DNA from: Bacteroides sp. GM023
GTDB taxonomy: Bacteria; Bacteroidota; Bacteroidia; Bacteroidales; Bacteroidaceae
DNA: 64,000 nucleotides
Direction: 5' to 3'
Assembly: GCF_014750685.1 (NCBI RefSeq)
Contig: NZ_JAAXGE010000014.1
Location: 186,001-250,000, forward strand
Below, piece by piece: positions 1 to 8,837 of this stretch. Positions within the stretch are counted from its first letter, which is position 1. Each line of letters starts with the position of its first letter. The position numbers and the translations under genes were made by a program. The notes under the pieces are model-generated. The model ran no database searches and was not told the DNA's origin. It saw nothing but the letters and a program-made list of their open reading frames with translations.

Positions 1-2
1 TT

Positions 3-317
3 ATAGGTATTTTAGCCAACTCTCCCAAAGATGCCTTCTATACGATCTTAGGAACACTTCTTCCTATCCCTTTAGCTATTTTGTTAGAAGTAGATGCAGC
101 AAACTTAAATGCCGGATTAATGGGATACAATGGTGTATTATGTGCCATAGCTTTAGGAGGAACAAACTGGAAAAGTGGTGTATGGGCAGGGTGCTCTGTC
201 TTACTGTCTACCGTATTACAGATTCTAGGAATGAACATGGGGATCACCACCTTGACTGCTCCTTTTGTTATGTCTGTATGGATCGTGATGATGATACAAA
301 GAATGATAAAGAAGTAG
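3..317 (+). CDS. Urea transporter, C-terminal part (5' end outside window)
   Basis: The frame is open from base 3 to the stop at 317, so this is the last ~104 codons of a gene that starts before the window. The visible part is hydrophobic and carries the stretch around LNAGLMGYNGVLCAIALGG, which resembles the conserved pore repeat of UT-family urea channels, where a similar GLWGFNGVL motif lines the selectivity filter. It would sit in the inner membrane and let urea pass by facilitated diffusion. The tail ends in a short basic cytoplasmic segment. Neighbours give no further clue. Family assignment rests on the motif only. Confidence 0.75.
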   Translation: MGILANSPKDAFYTILGTLLPIPLAILLEVDAANLNAGLMGYNGVLCAIALGGTNWKSGVWAGCSVLLSTVLQILGMNMGITTLTAPFVMSVWIVMMIQRMIKK

Positions 318-388
318 AAAAGCCAGAAGTAATATAATATAAAACGCTTTATACAGCAGATAAATCCATACATTAACCTATAACTATA

Positions 389-1123
389 ATGAATATTGAT
401 TTATATACAATAGACTGGACTGCTATAGGATCAATAGCAACTACAATCGCTTTAATATTTGCTTTCAAGTCCATAAATGCATCCAATAAGCAAAATAAGG
501 AAAATCGTAAACTCCAAATCTCGCTAATTCGTAAAGAACAAGAGCAGAAAAGGCTTGATGAAATGGTAAATAATATTTTAGAGATAATCCATTCTATAAA
601 ACCAATTGATGTTCTCGACTTTTCTTCTAAGTGGATAGATGGAGCATTTACAACAGAAGATAGACATAAACTTGACCATATGGCAGAACAAGATCAATTG
701 AATTATACCCGGCTGAATATCCAACTCATAAAATTAAAAAACTATCCTACTGCAAAGCCATTATTAGCCCGCCTAAATACAATCAGAGAGATTTATGGAT
801 CATGGGCCAAATGTATCAACCCACTACATGTATTCATAGAATCTGGAAATAAACTTAGGGCAGAAGAACGAGAAGCAATTATTGCAAATATAGTACATCA
901 AATGGTCAATACATGTAAAAAAAATCCTGAATATACACCAATAATATCTGATATTTGCAAGAAAAAAAACAAGATAGAAGATATAGCTAGAGATGTAATG
1001 AACATTTTTGAAACAGAAATATCAAAGCAAATCCAAGCCCACAAATTAGCTTTCGAGAAGGAATTATATGAGTTTGTAAAGAAAGAGCAGGAAAGGATTG
1101 ATAGTATTATTGATATCGAATAA
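389..1123 (+). CDS. Hypothetical membrane-anchored coiled-coil protein
   Basis: I do not recognise this 244-aa protein. It has one hydrophobic segment near the N-terminus (about residues 10-27). A charged, helix-rich cytoplasmic part follows, whose first stretch (about 30-65) is rich in K, E, Q and R and looks like a coiled coil. No catalytic motif is visible. It stands alone between the urea transporter gene and a terminator-like hairpin at 1433. Single-TM plus coiled-coil proteins of this kind are common in bacterial accessory regions and often remain unassigned. Confidence 0.65.
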   Translation: MNIDLYTIDWTAIGSIATTIALIFAFKSINASNKQNKENRKLQISLIRKEQEQKRLDEMVNNILEIIHSIKPIDVLDFSSKWIDGAFTTEDRHKLDHMAEQDQLNYTRLNIQLIKLKNYPTAKPLLARLNTIREIYGSWAKCINPLHVFIESGNKLRAEEREAIIANIVHQMVNTCKKNPEYTPIISDICKKKNKIEDIARDVMNIFETEISKQIQAHKLAFEKELYEFVKKEQERIDSIIDIE

Positions 1124-1605
1124 TTGGAAAAGTAAGTCATTATCTATTAAAACTATTCTAACTTTTAATAGTTACTTTTATTTCTCTTATCATTCTCTAT
1201 TCTAAGTATTTGGATATATAGTATCATATTATCATATACTAGATGAACCAAAAATTTTCATTATCCTATATAGTAGTATAGTAGAAAAAAAGAAAAAAGG
1301 TTACTCTACTTGTCTTACCGGATTTTGGGATATTATCGGTGATATAACAGTTAATGTCGGAAGATTAGTTCTTTCTGCTATTTAGATATAAAATTGAAGT
1401 AACTTTCAGCCAATCATATATTTTATTAGAAAGCCCTGCTACGGGAAAAATAGCAGGGCAAATTTTTGTGTTTGTGTGTTAGAGTTATTATTTAGGACGT
1501 CTTTTTCAAATTGAGATATTAATTAGTTACCTGTGTGTTTAACAGAAAATTTTGTCGCGTTCTCTCTTACACAAAAAATATTGATTCAAAAAAAGGATTT
1601 ATTGA
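1124..1605. other. Intergenic region, 482 bp
   Basis: This AT-rich gap lies between convergent genes. It contains a strong hairpin at 1433-1459. A short coding-like frame also ends at the TAG near 1383, preceded by about 25 codons rich in G, V, I and L, but it has no ATG start. I see nothing else. Confidence 0.5.
1433..1470. terminator. Intrinsic terminator between convergent genes
   Basis: A perfect 9-bp stem, GCCCTGCTA (1433-1441) with TAGCAGGGC (1451-1459), has a 9-nt loop and is followed by AAATTTTTG on the plus strand and by a T-rich stretch on the minus strand. It can serve genes on both sides. Confidence 0.8.
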
Positions 1606-1980
1606 TTATTCTTGAATTGGGGTTATATTTCTAATTTGTAATATTCTACTTTCTCGTATTTCTGCTTCGCTATCCTTTAATATCCAGTAACCGTCATAAA
1701 TATCGAATGCATCAATTCCACGATATTGTGTTACGATTTCACTATCAAGAAACACAGTTCCTTCCCTGTGTCTCAATTCATACCAATCATCATCAACAGG
1801 GACGAAGTTTTCAACTTTGATTTCTCCATTGCACTTCACCATTCGATATTCTGCATCAAAATCTATATTTGCAATTCCGTTAACACCGTCTTTTACATCA
1901 TCATCACTGCCGCGACAACCAATAAATAATGTAACACTAAACAGCATTGTAAGCAATGCAAATAAATTAATTTTCTTCAT
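1606..1980 (-). CDS. Predicted surface lipoprotein, unknown function
   Basis: This 124-aa protein starts with a lipoprotein signal peptide: KK, a hydrophobic core and a lipobox with Cys22 (LFIGC). The residues after the cysteine are acidic (GSDDD). In Bacteroidetes such an acidic stretch can act as the export signal that sends lipoproteins to the cell surface. The mature part is short and acidic and I recognise no domain. It lies 11 bp downstream of another small minus-strand gene, so the two may be co-transcribed. Confidence 0.7.
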   Translation of the reverse strand: MKKINLFALLTMLFSVTLFIGCRGSDDDVKDGVNGIANIDFDAEYRMVKCNGEIKVENFVPVDDDWYELRHREGTVFLDSEIVTQYRGIDAFDIYDGYWILKDSEAEIRESRILQIRNITPIQE

Positions 1981-1991
1981 AAGTTTGTAAT

Positions 1992-2372
1992 TTAATTGAT
2001 ATTAAAAAATGATTTTATTGTATTTAGAATTGAAATATAGTTTGCATCATATATCACATGTTCACCGTTTGTTTTAATACGATGTAAATGCTTTTTCTTT
2101 GTTAAGATATACAATGTATTATCAGTATATAGAACACTGTATATTGCAGCGATTGAAAGAGTAAAACTTGAGTTTACGAAACACACCTCGTCAAAATCAA
2201 CCGCCAAATTGAATTTCTTGCTGATTAGTTGAAGTAGATAAAATGCATTCAAATATGATGTCCGCTTCATCTGTTTTAAGATCACCTTTAATTCACCTCT
2301 GTTCATATTGTCGTATATATAGTGTTGCTGATTGCAAGGCACAAAAAAGAGTGCAGAACTTATCAAAAGCAT
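1992..2372 (-). CDS. Small hypothetical protein, possibly exported
   Basis: I do not recognise this 126-aa protein. Its first residues (LLISSALFFVPC) could be a short lipoprotein-type signal with Cys13. The rest is a mixed, lysine- and asparagine-rich sequence with a hydrophobic patch around residues 72-80. It sits directly upstream of the lipoprotein gene on the same strand. The start is uncertain because a further minus-strand frame overlaps its 5' end by 10 bp (2363-2563); an old frameshift could join the two. Confidence 0.45.
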   Translation of the reverse strand: MLLISSALFFVPCNQQHYIYDNMNRGELKVILKQMKRTSYLNAFYLLQLISKKFNLAVDFDEVCFVNSSFTLSIAAIYSVLYTDNTLYILTKKKHLHRIKTNGEHVIYDANYISILNTIKSFFNIN

Positions 2373-3102
2373 TTGTAGTCGGTACTGGCATACCTTGAAT
2401 CAATGCAGTTGTAAGTCTGCACCCATATTTTCATACATAGTATATAAACATAGATGCAGACAATTAACGCGTTCTGATTCAGATAGTTCAATTTGCCAGT
2501 TTCACTACAATCAGCGTTAAATGTCTTATAACGAGTGTTCGATGTTTCCTGAACACGTTGCAAAGATAATAATTTTTTAAATAAACTATGTGAGAAAGCC
2601 TGATTTAGATTACCATTACCAATAAGAAGAATATTAATATTCTGTAAGGGTGAATTTGAAATTTGTTTGATTGTAATATCTGTTTTGCATATAACAAACT
2701 GACAACTAGATTATCCTTTGATTAATTATAAAAGTCCGTTTTAATACATACCTTCAAGGTATATAAACCCCAATTATTTTAGGTAGAACCGTAGGAAGGA
2801 GTGTTCTTATGAATGAAAACATAAGAATCTCAACACTGCATCTATATTATTAAGTTATTGTTATTGAATAAGAGTTAGCTGGTGGCAGAAAACCATGAAC
2901 AAAGTGAAGTATAGATATAGCTGTAAGACAAAGTGCAAATAAAAAAATCACAAAAGAAGTACAGAAGCTTAAAAAGATAGAGTTTCTGTTAGATTTATTG
3001 TTTTATCCTACGGTTATGTAACTCTCTACTATCGTATATCCCCTACATTCGATCCCTAATTATATATGAACATATTGAAATATCCTATCTGAATATATCC
3101 TC
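2373..3102. other. Intergenic region, about 730 bp, mostly empty
   Basis: No normal-sized gene is visible. Two very short frames on the plus strand begin at ATG 2809 (14 codons, preceded by AAGGAG) and ATG 2895 (15 codons). The first has a good ribosome binding site and could be a leader peptide, but no gene follows on that strand. Confidence 0.4.
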
Positions 3103-4488
3103 TTATTTGACTTGTGTAAATTTTGACAATTTTATAGCATATCCCAAAGAAGGCCATTCTATATAAACCTCTCCATCATCTATATGTCGGCTAATCCATA
3201 TTTCTTGTGTAGGAGACAGGGTAGCAAAGAAAACATATTCTGTTAAAGGTAACTGATATTCTTTCTCAACACCTGATTCTACAAGAATGAGAGAAAAATA
3301 CTTCCTACTAATAATCACATCCTTTATTTCATATATATTGGATTGACTAAACGATCCTCCTGTCTTTTGAATTTGTAACCAGCCTTTTCCTTTCACAAAT
3401 TTATCAAGGAGTCGGCACCATATCTGTTCATTTTTTACACATGGACGATAAGCATTAATACAATGCATAGCGATAGGTAATTGATATGACACGTTAATCT
3501 CTGAACAGGGGACAAGATGTAATATATACTCATCGAAATCATATTTATAGTTATAGTAGCAAACTGTTTTATCGGCATTCATGATGTGAAGTTTATTTTC
3601 TGTAACTTCTTCTATAAATCGGAACACGTACATTTCTTCTATATGAAAAGTTTCTATATCATTACCGACTTGTATCTGATAAACAGTATAACATCCATGT
3701 GAAGTCGTATCAAAATCGTCTTGAAACCATACCCAAGCCCTTTCTCCTTCTTTATATTCAGTACCAGGAATAATCCAAAAACTCATTTTCGGACAATCAA
3801 TCAGCTGAGATGAAGTTGCAGCCAATATACGTAAAAAGTCAGGTTCTGTATAAATACGGCATAGAATGCAGCCACTATAAAGCAACATCCACAAGCTTGG
3901 AATAAATTTTTCTTGCATTATGGTTGCTTTCAGGCCCAAGACACTTCCTTTAGCTCTTATGTTTTCAGGATAAATTTCAGAAAAAAAGATTTCCAGCTTA
4001 TCTATCCAATCTATCCATAATCGTTTAAAATCTTTCTGATATGGATCAATATTCTCTACTTTTATATAAAGTAACAGTAGTATTCCCCAAAAAAAGTTTG
4101 GATTATCTCTCCTTGCCTCTTTTAAAACAGGTACCATTTCCTCTTTAAATTTTTCAGAGTAGTTATAATGTTCTTTTATAAAGGTACTAACTACCATATC
4201 TATCCATTTGGAATCCGACCTGTCTACTTCAGAAAAAAGATATTGTTGCAATATGGGGATACTTTTCTGGATGTTGTATAACAAGGTCAGTTCGCTATCT
4301 GTAACAACAAATAACTCTTGTAATTTCTCCCAGATTTCATCAATAATTCGTAATGAAGTTTTTCCATCCAGAAGACGATAAATTGTCATTTTTCCTTTAT
4401 ACCCCAATATTTTAGCCAAAGCAGAGGGAGAAGGAGCAAATACCCTACTTTCTATCAGACATTGCAATATTTCTAGTTTTTCATTCAT
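3103..4488 (-). CDS. Hypothetical protein with N-terminal helix-turn-helix-like region
   Basis: This is a 461-aa protein. The first ~55 residues (SPSALAKILGYKGKMTIYRLL and on) look like a DNA-binding HTH of the Cro type: a helix, a turn at Gly, then a second helix with basic residues. The remaining ~400 residues are rich in aromatics and show no motif I recognise; they may sense a ligand or form a helical scaffold. It is monocistronic and diverges from the gene run starting at 4977, so it could regulate that run. That is inference from position only. Confidence 0.55.
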   Translation of the reverse strand: MNEKLEILQCLIESRVFAPSPSALAKILGYKGKMTIYRLLDGKTSLRIIDEIWEKLQELFVVTDSELTLLYNIQKSIPILQQYLFSEVDRSDSKWIDMVVSTFIKEHYNYSEKFKEEMVPVLKEARRDNPNFFWGILLLLYIKVENIDPYQKDFKRLWIDWIDKLEIFFSEIYPENIRAKGSVLGLKATIMQEKFIPSLWMLLYSGCILCRIYTEPDFLRILAATSSQLIDCPKMSFWIIPGTEYKEGERAWVWFQDDFDTTSHGCYTVYQIQVGNDIETFHIEEMYVFRFIEEVTENKLHIMNADKTVCYYNYKYDFDEYILHLVPCSEINVSYQLPIAMHCINAYRPCVKNEQIWCRLLDKFVKGKGWLQIQKTGGSFSQSNIYEIKDVIISRKYFSLILVESGVEKEYQLPLTEYVFFATLSPTQEIWISRHIDDGEVYIEWPSLGYAIKLSKFTQVK

Positions 4489-4819
4489 ATCCGTATCACT
4501 CTTTAGGTATTTTGGTACTTTTATTTAGTTATATCAAAAATGCTCCGGCATCTTTTTTAATTATAAATTATATTACCCTATTTTTGCAATAAATGATCGG
4601 TAAAGGTAAAAAAACTCTTAAATAAGAGCGTCATGTTCAAGCAAAAAATGTATATTTGCCACATTCGATTGGAGAAATAATCGGATATAGTGAAAGCGTT
4701 TTTGCCACACATCCTGAAAAACGAAATCGCCAATTTCAAAATCAGAAGGATAATGGACATGACGCTCATCTGTTTTTGTATATGTTGTTATAGCCTATGC
4801 TATATCTTCATACCAAGAC

Positions 4820-4945
4820 GGCGTGGGAGTACTGTTTTTATTCATTTCTGATTAGGCGTTTGGCGATGCCTGTTTTTCGATGAATAGCAGACAAGTCCTC
4901 ACGCCTTTACTTTTATATAAATCTAATGCTGAATTCTGAGGACTT
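4820..4945 (+). promoter_or_regulatory. Leader RNA with two mutually exclusive stems
   Basis: Stem I joins GGCGTGGGA (4820-4828) with TCC-T-CACGCC (4896-4905). It is extended inside by TATTCAT (4839-4845) pairing with ATGAATA (4880-4886). Stem II joins AAGTCCTCA (4893-4901) with TGAGGACTT (4937-4945) and is perfect over 9 bp. The two share bases 4896-4901, so only one can form at a time. Such an arrangement upstream of a start codon is typical of attenuators or riboswitches, but I do not recognise a known class. Confidence 0.45.
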
Positions 4946-4962
4946 ATAAGCGTATAATATTT

Positions 4963-4970
4963 AAGGAGGT
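4963..4970 (+). promoter_or_regulatory. Consensus Shine-Dalgarno site
   Basis: AAGGAGGT stands 6 nt before the ATG at 4977. Full-consensus Shine-Dalgarno sites are rare in Bacteroides, where most genes lack one, so this gene is probably translated strongly. The site fixes the start codon. Confidence 0.8.
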
Positions 4971-4976
4971 ATCATT

Positions 4977-5198
4977 ATGCCATTATTCAGAGTAACAGTA
5001 AAAAGAATGAAAAACTCTAATGGAGTTCGTCTTGAAGCAGGAATGACAGTAGACATCCCATCCAATTCCTTTAGTAATCCGGTAACTAGCAATGGAGGAC
5101 AAGTCGTTGTTGATGCATTTTATCGTATTTACGGAGTAGATATTAAGAAGGCAGGTGCATTAAACATGTCTGATTTAGATGTACAACGTATTGACTGA
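4977..5198 (+). CDS. Small conserved protein, DUF6140-like
   Basis: This 73-aa basic protein resembles the short Bacteroides family annotated as DUF6140, as I recall it: a beta-rich start (RVTVKRMKNSNGVRLEAGM), a central NPVTSNGG segment and a GVDIKKAGALN motif near the C-terminus. Function is unknown. It has a consensus Shine-Dalgarno site and its own terminator at 5218, so it is probably a highly expressed single-gene unit behind a structured leader. The family name is from memory and should be treated as likely, not certain. Confidence 0.65.
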   Translation: MPLFRVTVKRMKNSNGVRLEAGMTVDIPSNSFSNPVTSNGGQVVVDAFYRIYGVDIKKAGALNMSDLDVQRID

Positions 5199-5217
5199 TC
5201 TGTTGTTACAAAAACTT

Positions 5218-5250
5218 GCCACATTCGATTTTACGAGTGTGGCTTTACTT
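5218..5250 (+). terminator. Intrinsic terminator after the 73-aa gene
   Basis: GCCACATTCG (5218-5227) pairs with CGAGTGTGGC (5234-5243) over 10 bp with one wobble, and T-rich sequence follows. The left arm belongs to a 15-bp sequence (TTGCCACATTCGATT) that also occurs at 4656-4670. Confidence 0.75.
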
Positions 5251-5265
5251 GTTTAAACAAGAAAT

Positions 5266-5619
5266 ATGAAAAATAGATATATTGCAGCGTTACTGGCTTT
5301 CTTTTTGGGAGGTTTGGGAGTTCACAAATTCTATTTAAGAAAGTGGACTGGTGTTTTCTACCTTATTTTATGTTGGACGTATATTCCTACTATTGTATCT
5401 TTTATAGAGGGAATACTTTATTTAACCAATGGTGAAAGAGAATTTAATAGAAAGTACAATAAAGAGAGAAGTACTTATCAACAACAATCATCAGATTATT
5501 TAGAACAAAATTACAATTCTAGTAGCATAGAAACCTCACTATCTAAAATTTGCCAAAATTGTGGAAAAGAAAATGAGGCAGATAGTAATTTCTGTGAGAG
5601 ATGTGGAAATAAATTATAA
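5266..5619 (+). CDS. TM2-domain protein with C-terminal zinc ribbon
   Basis: This is a 117-aa membrane protein. Residues 1-50 form a TM2 domain: a first hydrophobic helix, a GGLGVHKFYLRKW-type turn and a second helix. The C-terminus carries a zinc ribbon with Cys96, Cys99, Cys110 and Cys113 (CxxC-x10-CxxC). TM2 proteins are inner-membrane proteins of unclear role, and the ribbon would lie in the cytoplasm. The next gene starts 23 bp later with a very similar zinc ribbon, so the two products may interact or recruit the same partner. Confidence 0.85.
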   Translation: MKNRYIAALLAFFLGGLGVHKFYLRKWTGVFYLILCWTYIPTIVSFIEGILYLTNGEREFNRKYNKERSTYQQQSSDYLEQNYNSSSIETSLSKICQNCGKENEADSNFCERCGNKL

Positions 5620-5642
5620 GTTTCAATTTTAAATAAAAGTAT

Positions 5643-7700
5643 ATGTTTTGCAAGAAATGTGGACAACAAATTAATAATGGAGCAAACGTTTGCTCTAATT
5701 GTGGAACCAAAGTAGTCTCAGAACAATCCATAAAAAAGATTTTCAATAAAGCCAATTGGAGTAACGAAAACGAATTAAATAACAGCGATTGTTTTGTCTA
5801 TAACATACCAGAAGATGTAAAAAGTGAAGTTCGACAGAATTTTGGAATTGAATACAACGAACAAGTATTATTTGTGAGAGATACGTCTTTCTGGAATTCA
5901 CGTAATCAGGGTTTGGTATTAACCGATGGTGGGATTTATTGTATTCCGGATAATGAAAAAGCTGATGAGAAAATATTCTTCACATGGAGTGCTGTAAAAC
6001 AAGTAGAATACAAAGATCTAGTTTTATATTTTTGGGGATATGAAGAAGATAATTGTCCTATTCACATATCTTACTTTATGAAATCGGATGATAGCACTAA
6101 AGCTCTACGTTTAGGAAAGGCGCTGGCACAGAACTTTACTGAAATGGCTCAAAGCATAACACCGGAAGCAGATCCTTTTGATATGGCTGTTGAACAGTAT
6201 GATCAATTGTATAATGCAGGAAAAAGAGATGAAGCTTTACAGTTTGCATTATCATGTGCAAGGCAAGAACAAGAAAATATGAAACTTTTTTATACAGCTG
6301 CTGCCCACTTATGTATGATCCAAAAAGACTATCTTAGAGCTATTTCTATTTGTAATGAAGGCTTGAATTATTGTGAATACACTAGTCGAATGGCAATGGA
6401 CCTGTTATATGCAAAATATTCAGCATTTCAATGGCTCAACGATAAGGTTGAGGCACGAAAATATTGTTTACCGGTCATGTTATATGCTCCCGATGACCTG
6501 CAAATAGGTGATGGAGTCTTAATCAAAGAGGATGCAACAAATGATTTTGGTATATATGAAAAAGAATATGTCTCCAATTATTTAACACAAAGCTACGCCA
6601 AGCGTAAAGTTCTTTTGCCTGTTAAAGAGTATACAAATTTAGACCAAGAACATTTATCTGTAATTGACATAAAAAAACTTCCAGATACTCATATTGAATT
6701 TCCCATAGGGCATCCAGTTGCCTATCAGTTATATATAGGCCATCCCTATATAAGTCAAAAATATATACCTTTTGAGAATTACGAATTAGAATTGATTGAA
6801 GATAAAGTACGTGAATTTTGCCAGATTGTTCAAAAGTTGGGAGCTACAGAAATTACAATAGAGTGTGTAAACAGTTCTTCAAGTGACAATAATACACAGT
6901 CCGAACAAAATATATCTGGAAACATTTCCTATAAAATTGCATCTGCTTCAGGTTCTGTACAAAGGGAAAGAAATAATCATTTAATTGATGAAATCAGTCA
7001 ATCCATCAATCTACATCAGAAATTTACTCCTAAAGCTCCTCTCAGTCTTCCAGACAATCTTGTGTGGTATCCTAATGAGCCGTCTTGGCAACGATTATAT
7101 GAACAACGGCTACAAGGCACCCTTCTACAACATGAAGAGCGAATTGAAACTCGTAAAAACAGAGTGCTTGAGAGTAGTGAACTAAATTCAATAGAAGGCG
7201 AATTCAAAAGCCTTTTTATGGAAGCAAAAGGACATTGGAATAAAAATGATGAAGAAAAATTTACTCTTCAAGAAAATGCTATTTTATCTATTCAGGTCCA
7301 TTTTATATCTTTGGAAGAACTACAAAATGAAGAAGTTATTCAGCAAGCTCAAATTAATAACATAACATTCACAGAAAATGAACGTATATATTTAGAAGAA
7401 TTCCAAATTTGTTTAGAAGAAGCTAGTGAGATTTCCGCTCGTGAACGCCGATTATTAGACAAGTTCCGTATCCAATTAAATATTAGTGAAGATCGTGCTA
7501 AGGAATTGGAAGAAAGCCTTCTTTTCCCAAAACTAGCAAAAGAAGAACTAGAATATTTAGAAGAGTACAAGGCCTGTATAGAAGACGGAGAGATTTCCCC
7601 AAAGGAACAAAGATTACTTGATAAACTTCGTATAGGCTTGGGAATTTCAGATAATAGAGCTAAAGAAATCGAATACTTATGCAATCATAAACGTAAATAA
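5643..7700 (+). CDS. Zinc-ribbon, PH-like, TPR protein with TerB-like C-terminal repeats
   Basis: This 685-aa soluble protein is modular. A zinc ribbon uses Cys3, Cys6, Cys17 and Cys20. Residues ~50-150 resemble a bacterial PH-like fold (strand pattern with QGLVLTDGGIYC). Residues ~165-285 look like TPR-type helical repeats. Two copies of a ~50-residue helical unit end the protein (from about 578 and 633), sharing the pattern YLEE-x12-IS-x-x-E-x-RLLDK-x-R-x-x-L-x-IS-x-x-RAKE, like TerB-type tails. It precedes a GTPase gene by 1 bp, so it is probably its scaffold or effector. Function is otherwise unknown. Confidence 0.7.
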   Translation: MFCKKCGQQINNGANVCSNCGTKVVSEQSIKKIFNKANWSNENELNNSDCFVYNIPEDVKSEVRQNFGIEYNEQVLFVRDTSFWNSRNQGLVLTDGGIYCIPDNEKADEKIFFTWSAVKQVEYKDLVLYFWGYEEDNCPIHISYFMKSDDSTKALRLGKALAQNFTEMAQSITPEADPFDMAVEQYDQLYNAGKRDEALQFALSCARQEQENMKLFYTAAAHLCMIQKDYLRAISICNEGLNYCEYTSRMAMDLLYAKYSAFQWLNDKVEARKYCLPVMLYAPDDLQIGDGVLIKEDATNDFGIYEKEYVSNYLTQSYAKRKVLLPVKEYTNLDQEHLSVIDIKKLPDTHIEFPIGHPVAYQLYIGHPYISQKYIPFENYELELIEDKVREFCQIVQKLGATEITIECVNSSSSDNNTQSEQNISGNISYKIASASGSVQRERNNHLIDEISQSINLHQKFTPKAPLSLPDNLVWYPNEPSWQRLYEQRLQGTLLQHEERIETRKNRVLESSELNSIEGEFKSLFMEAKGHWNKNDEEKFTLQENAILSIQVHFISLEELQNEEVIQQAQINNITFTENERIYLEEFQICLEEASEISARERRLLDKFRIQLNISEDRAKELEESLLFPKLAKEELEYLEEYKACIEDGEISPKEQRLLDKLRIGLGISDNRAKEIEYLCNHKRK

Positions 7701-7701
7701 A

Positions 7702-8373
7702 ATGTTAGGAAAAGATGAAATAATAAATATTGCTAGGTTTTTCGGTTTTCCATACTTTGATCTATTTTATTTTTTATGGAAAAAATATATCGAGAATCTA
7801 TTGAATACTCAAAAACGAATAGGTATTTCGATTATAGGAATGTCGGAATCAGGAAAAACATATTTATACGATAAAATTCGAGAAGAAGATAGATGCAAAG
7901 AGGGAACAACAGCTTTTAGTGAAAAACTAAAAGCTAAAATCATAAAAATAGAAGATAAAGAAATAGAACTGCAACCAACAATAGATATTTCCGGGGATTC
8001 AAAGGGAATGGAATATTTTGAAGAGCTGTATGAAAACTGTGATATCATGATTGTTACATTTGACATATATAAATTTCTTTCAAATGAAGATTATCGGCGT
8101 GATTTTGCTCAACGGATAAAAGCTGTTTTGACTAGAAAAGAAAAGAAAAAACGAAAAATTATTTTATTGGGAAGTCATTTAGACCAAATTGAAAAAACTA
8201 AAGAAAACCAAGTTAGAAAGAAAATTCTGGAATATGCATTGAACGAGAAATATATAGCATTGCAAGAATATATCAAGAGTATGAATCCACTTGTTTTAGG
8301 TAATTTAACCAACGATGATTGGATAAAAGAATTCAAAAGAAAATATCTATTCCTAGATCTATTAAAACAATGA
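7702..8373 (+). CDS. Small GTPase-like protein
   Basis: This 223-aa protein has a Ras/Arf-like P-loop GMSESGKT (46-53) and a switch II-type DxxG in IDISGDSKG. A GSHLD segment after a hydrophobic strand stands where the NKxD base-recognition motif is expected, so guanine specificity is not certain. The N-terminal ~35 residues are aromatic and hydrophobic and may bind the membrane. The gene follows the zinc-ribbon/TPR gene by 1 bp and overlaps the next start (ATGA), so it belongs to one operon. Bacterial small GTPases with dedicated scaffold partners often act as switches in polarity or stress complexes. Confidence 0.7.
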   Translation: MLGKDEIINIARFFGFPYFDLFYFLWKKYIENLLNTQKRIGISIIGMSESGKTYLYDKIREEDRCKEGTTAFSEKLKAKIIKIEDKEIELQPTIDISGDSKGMEYFEELYENCDIMIVTFDIYKFLSNEDYRRDFAQRIKAVLTRKEKKKRKIILLGSHLDQIEKTKENQVRKKILEYALNEKYIALQEYIKSMNPLVLGNLTNDDWIKEFKRKYLFLDLLKQ

Positions 8374-8837
8374 AAAGTTATCTATGGTCACAGAAAGAAT
8401 CTTATAATAAACCCTCTTTCATTATAGAAGATGGCACTATTTATACAGATGATATGATTGTGTACAGAAATAAATTCCAACTTTTGAAAAAAGAAATTGA
8501 TATAGCGACTGTATTCTATCATAATAATGGAATACAGGTTGCAAAATCAAAACAAAGATTTATCATTTCAGGACATTATAATGAAATGGATGACATCCAA
8601 AGATATACAGCCTTTACATATGCCAGTACTTGTGTGAATAATACACAGAGAATACAAGAAGAACTAATAGAATTATCTAAAAAAATCAATCGTACTATCA
8701 ATGTAAAAACCATTAATGAAATCACTGTAGCGATAAATGAATATAAGAGGATAAAACATAAAACAGATCGTATATTATTGTATCTCATGCTGATAGTTTT
8801 TATATTAATTCTAACCATTATAAATTACAAATTATGA
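8370..8837 (+). CDS. Hypothetical tail-anchored membrane protein
   Basis: I chose the start ATG at 8370 because it overlaps the stop of the GTPase gene as ATGA, a sign of translational coupling; a longer frame from 8319 would run deep into the GTPase gene. The protein has 155 residues, a mixed alpha/beta cytoplasmic part and one C-terminal transmembrane helix (about 132-150). Such a tail-anchored layout could hold the GTPase complex at the membrane. I recognise no family. Confidence 0.6.
   Translation: MKSYLWSQKESYNKPSFIIEDGTIYTDDMIVYRNKFQLLKKEIDIATVFYHNNGIQVAKSKQRFIISGHYNEMDDIQRYTAFTYASTCVNNTQRIQEELIELSKKINRTINVKTINEITVAINEYKRIKHKTDRILLYLMLIVFILILTIINYKL

Larger units (their letters stand above)
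4489..4976. other. Divergent regulatory region with structured leader
   Basis: This 488-bp gap separates the minus-strand HTH-type gene from the plus-strand gene at 4977. It holds a TATATTTG -7-type box at 4651-4658 and an 11-bp perfect inverted repeat (4626-4636 with 4757-4767). Downstream is a long hairpin (4820-4905) and a competing stem (4893-4901 with 4937-4945) just before the ribosome binding site. Confidence 0.55.

Noticed and set aside
2363-2563. 66-codon minus-strand frame
   Set aside because: No protein-like pattern, overlap with the 1992-2372 gene and no promoter or ribosome binding site.
4578-4769. 63-codon minus-strand hydrophobic frame
   Set aside because: It covers the -7 box and inverted repeat of the divergent region and looks like a chance frame in AT-rich DNA.
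5643-7700. Tellurite-resistance operon
   Set aside because: The C-terminal repeats resemble TerB-like tails, but no TerC, TerD or TerA homologue is present.
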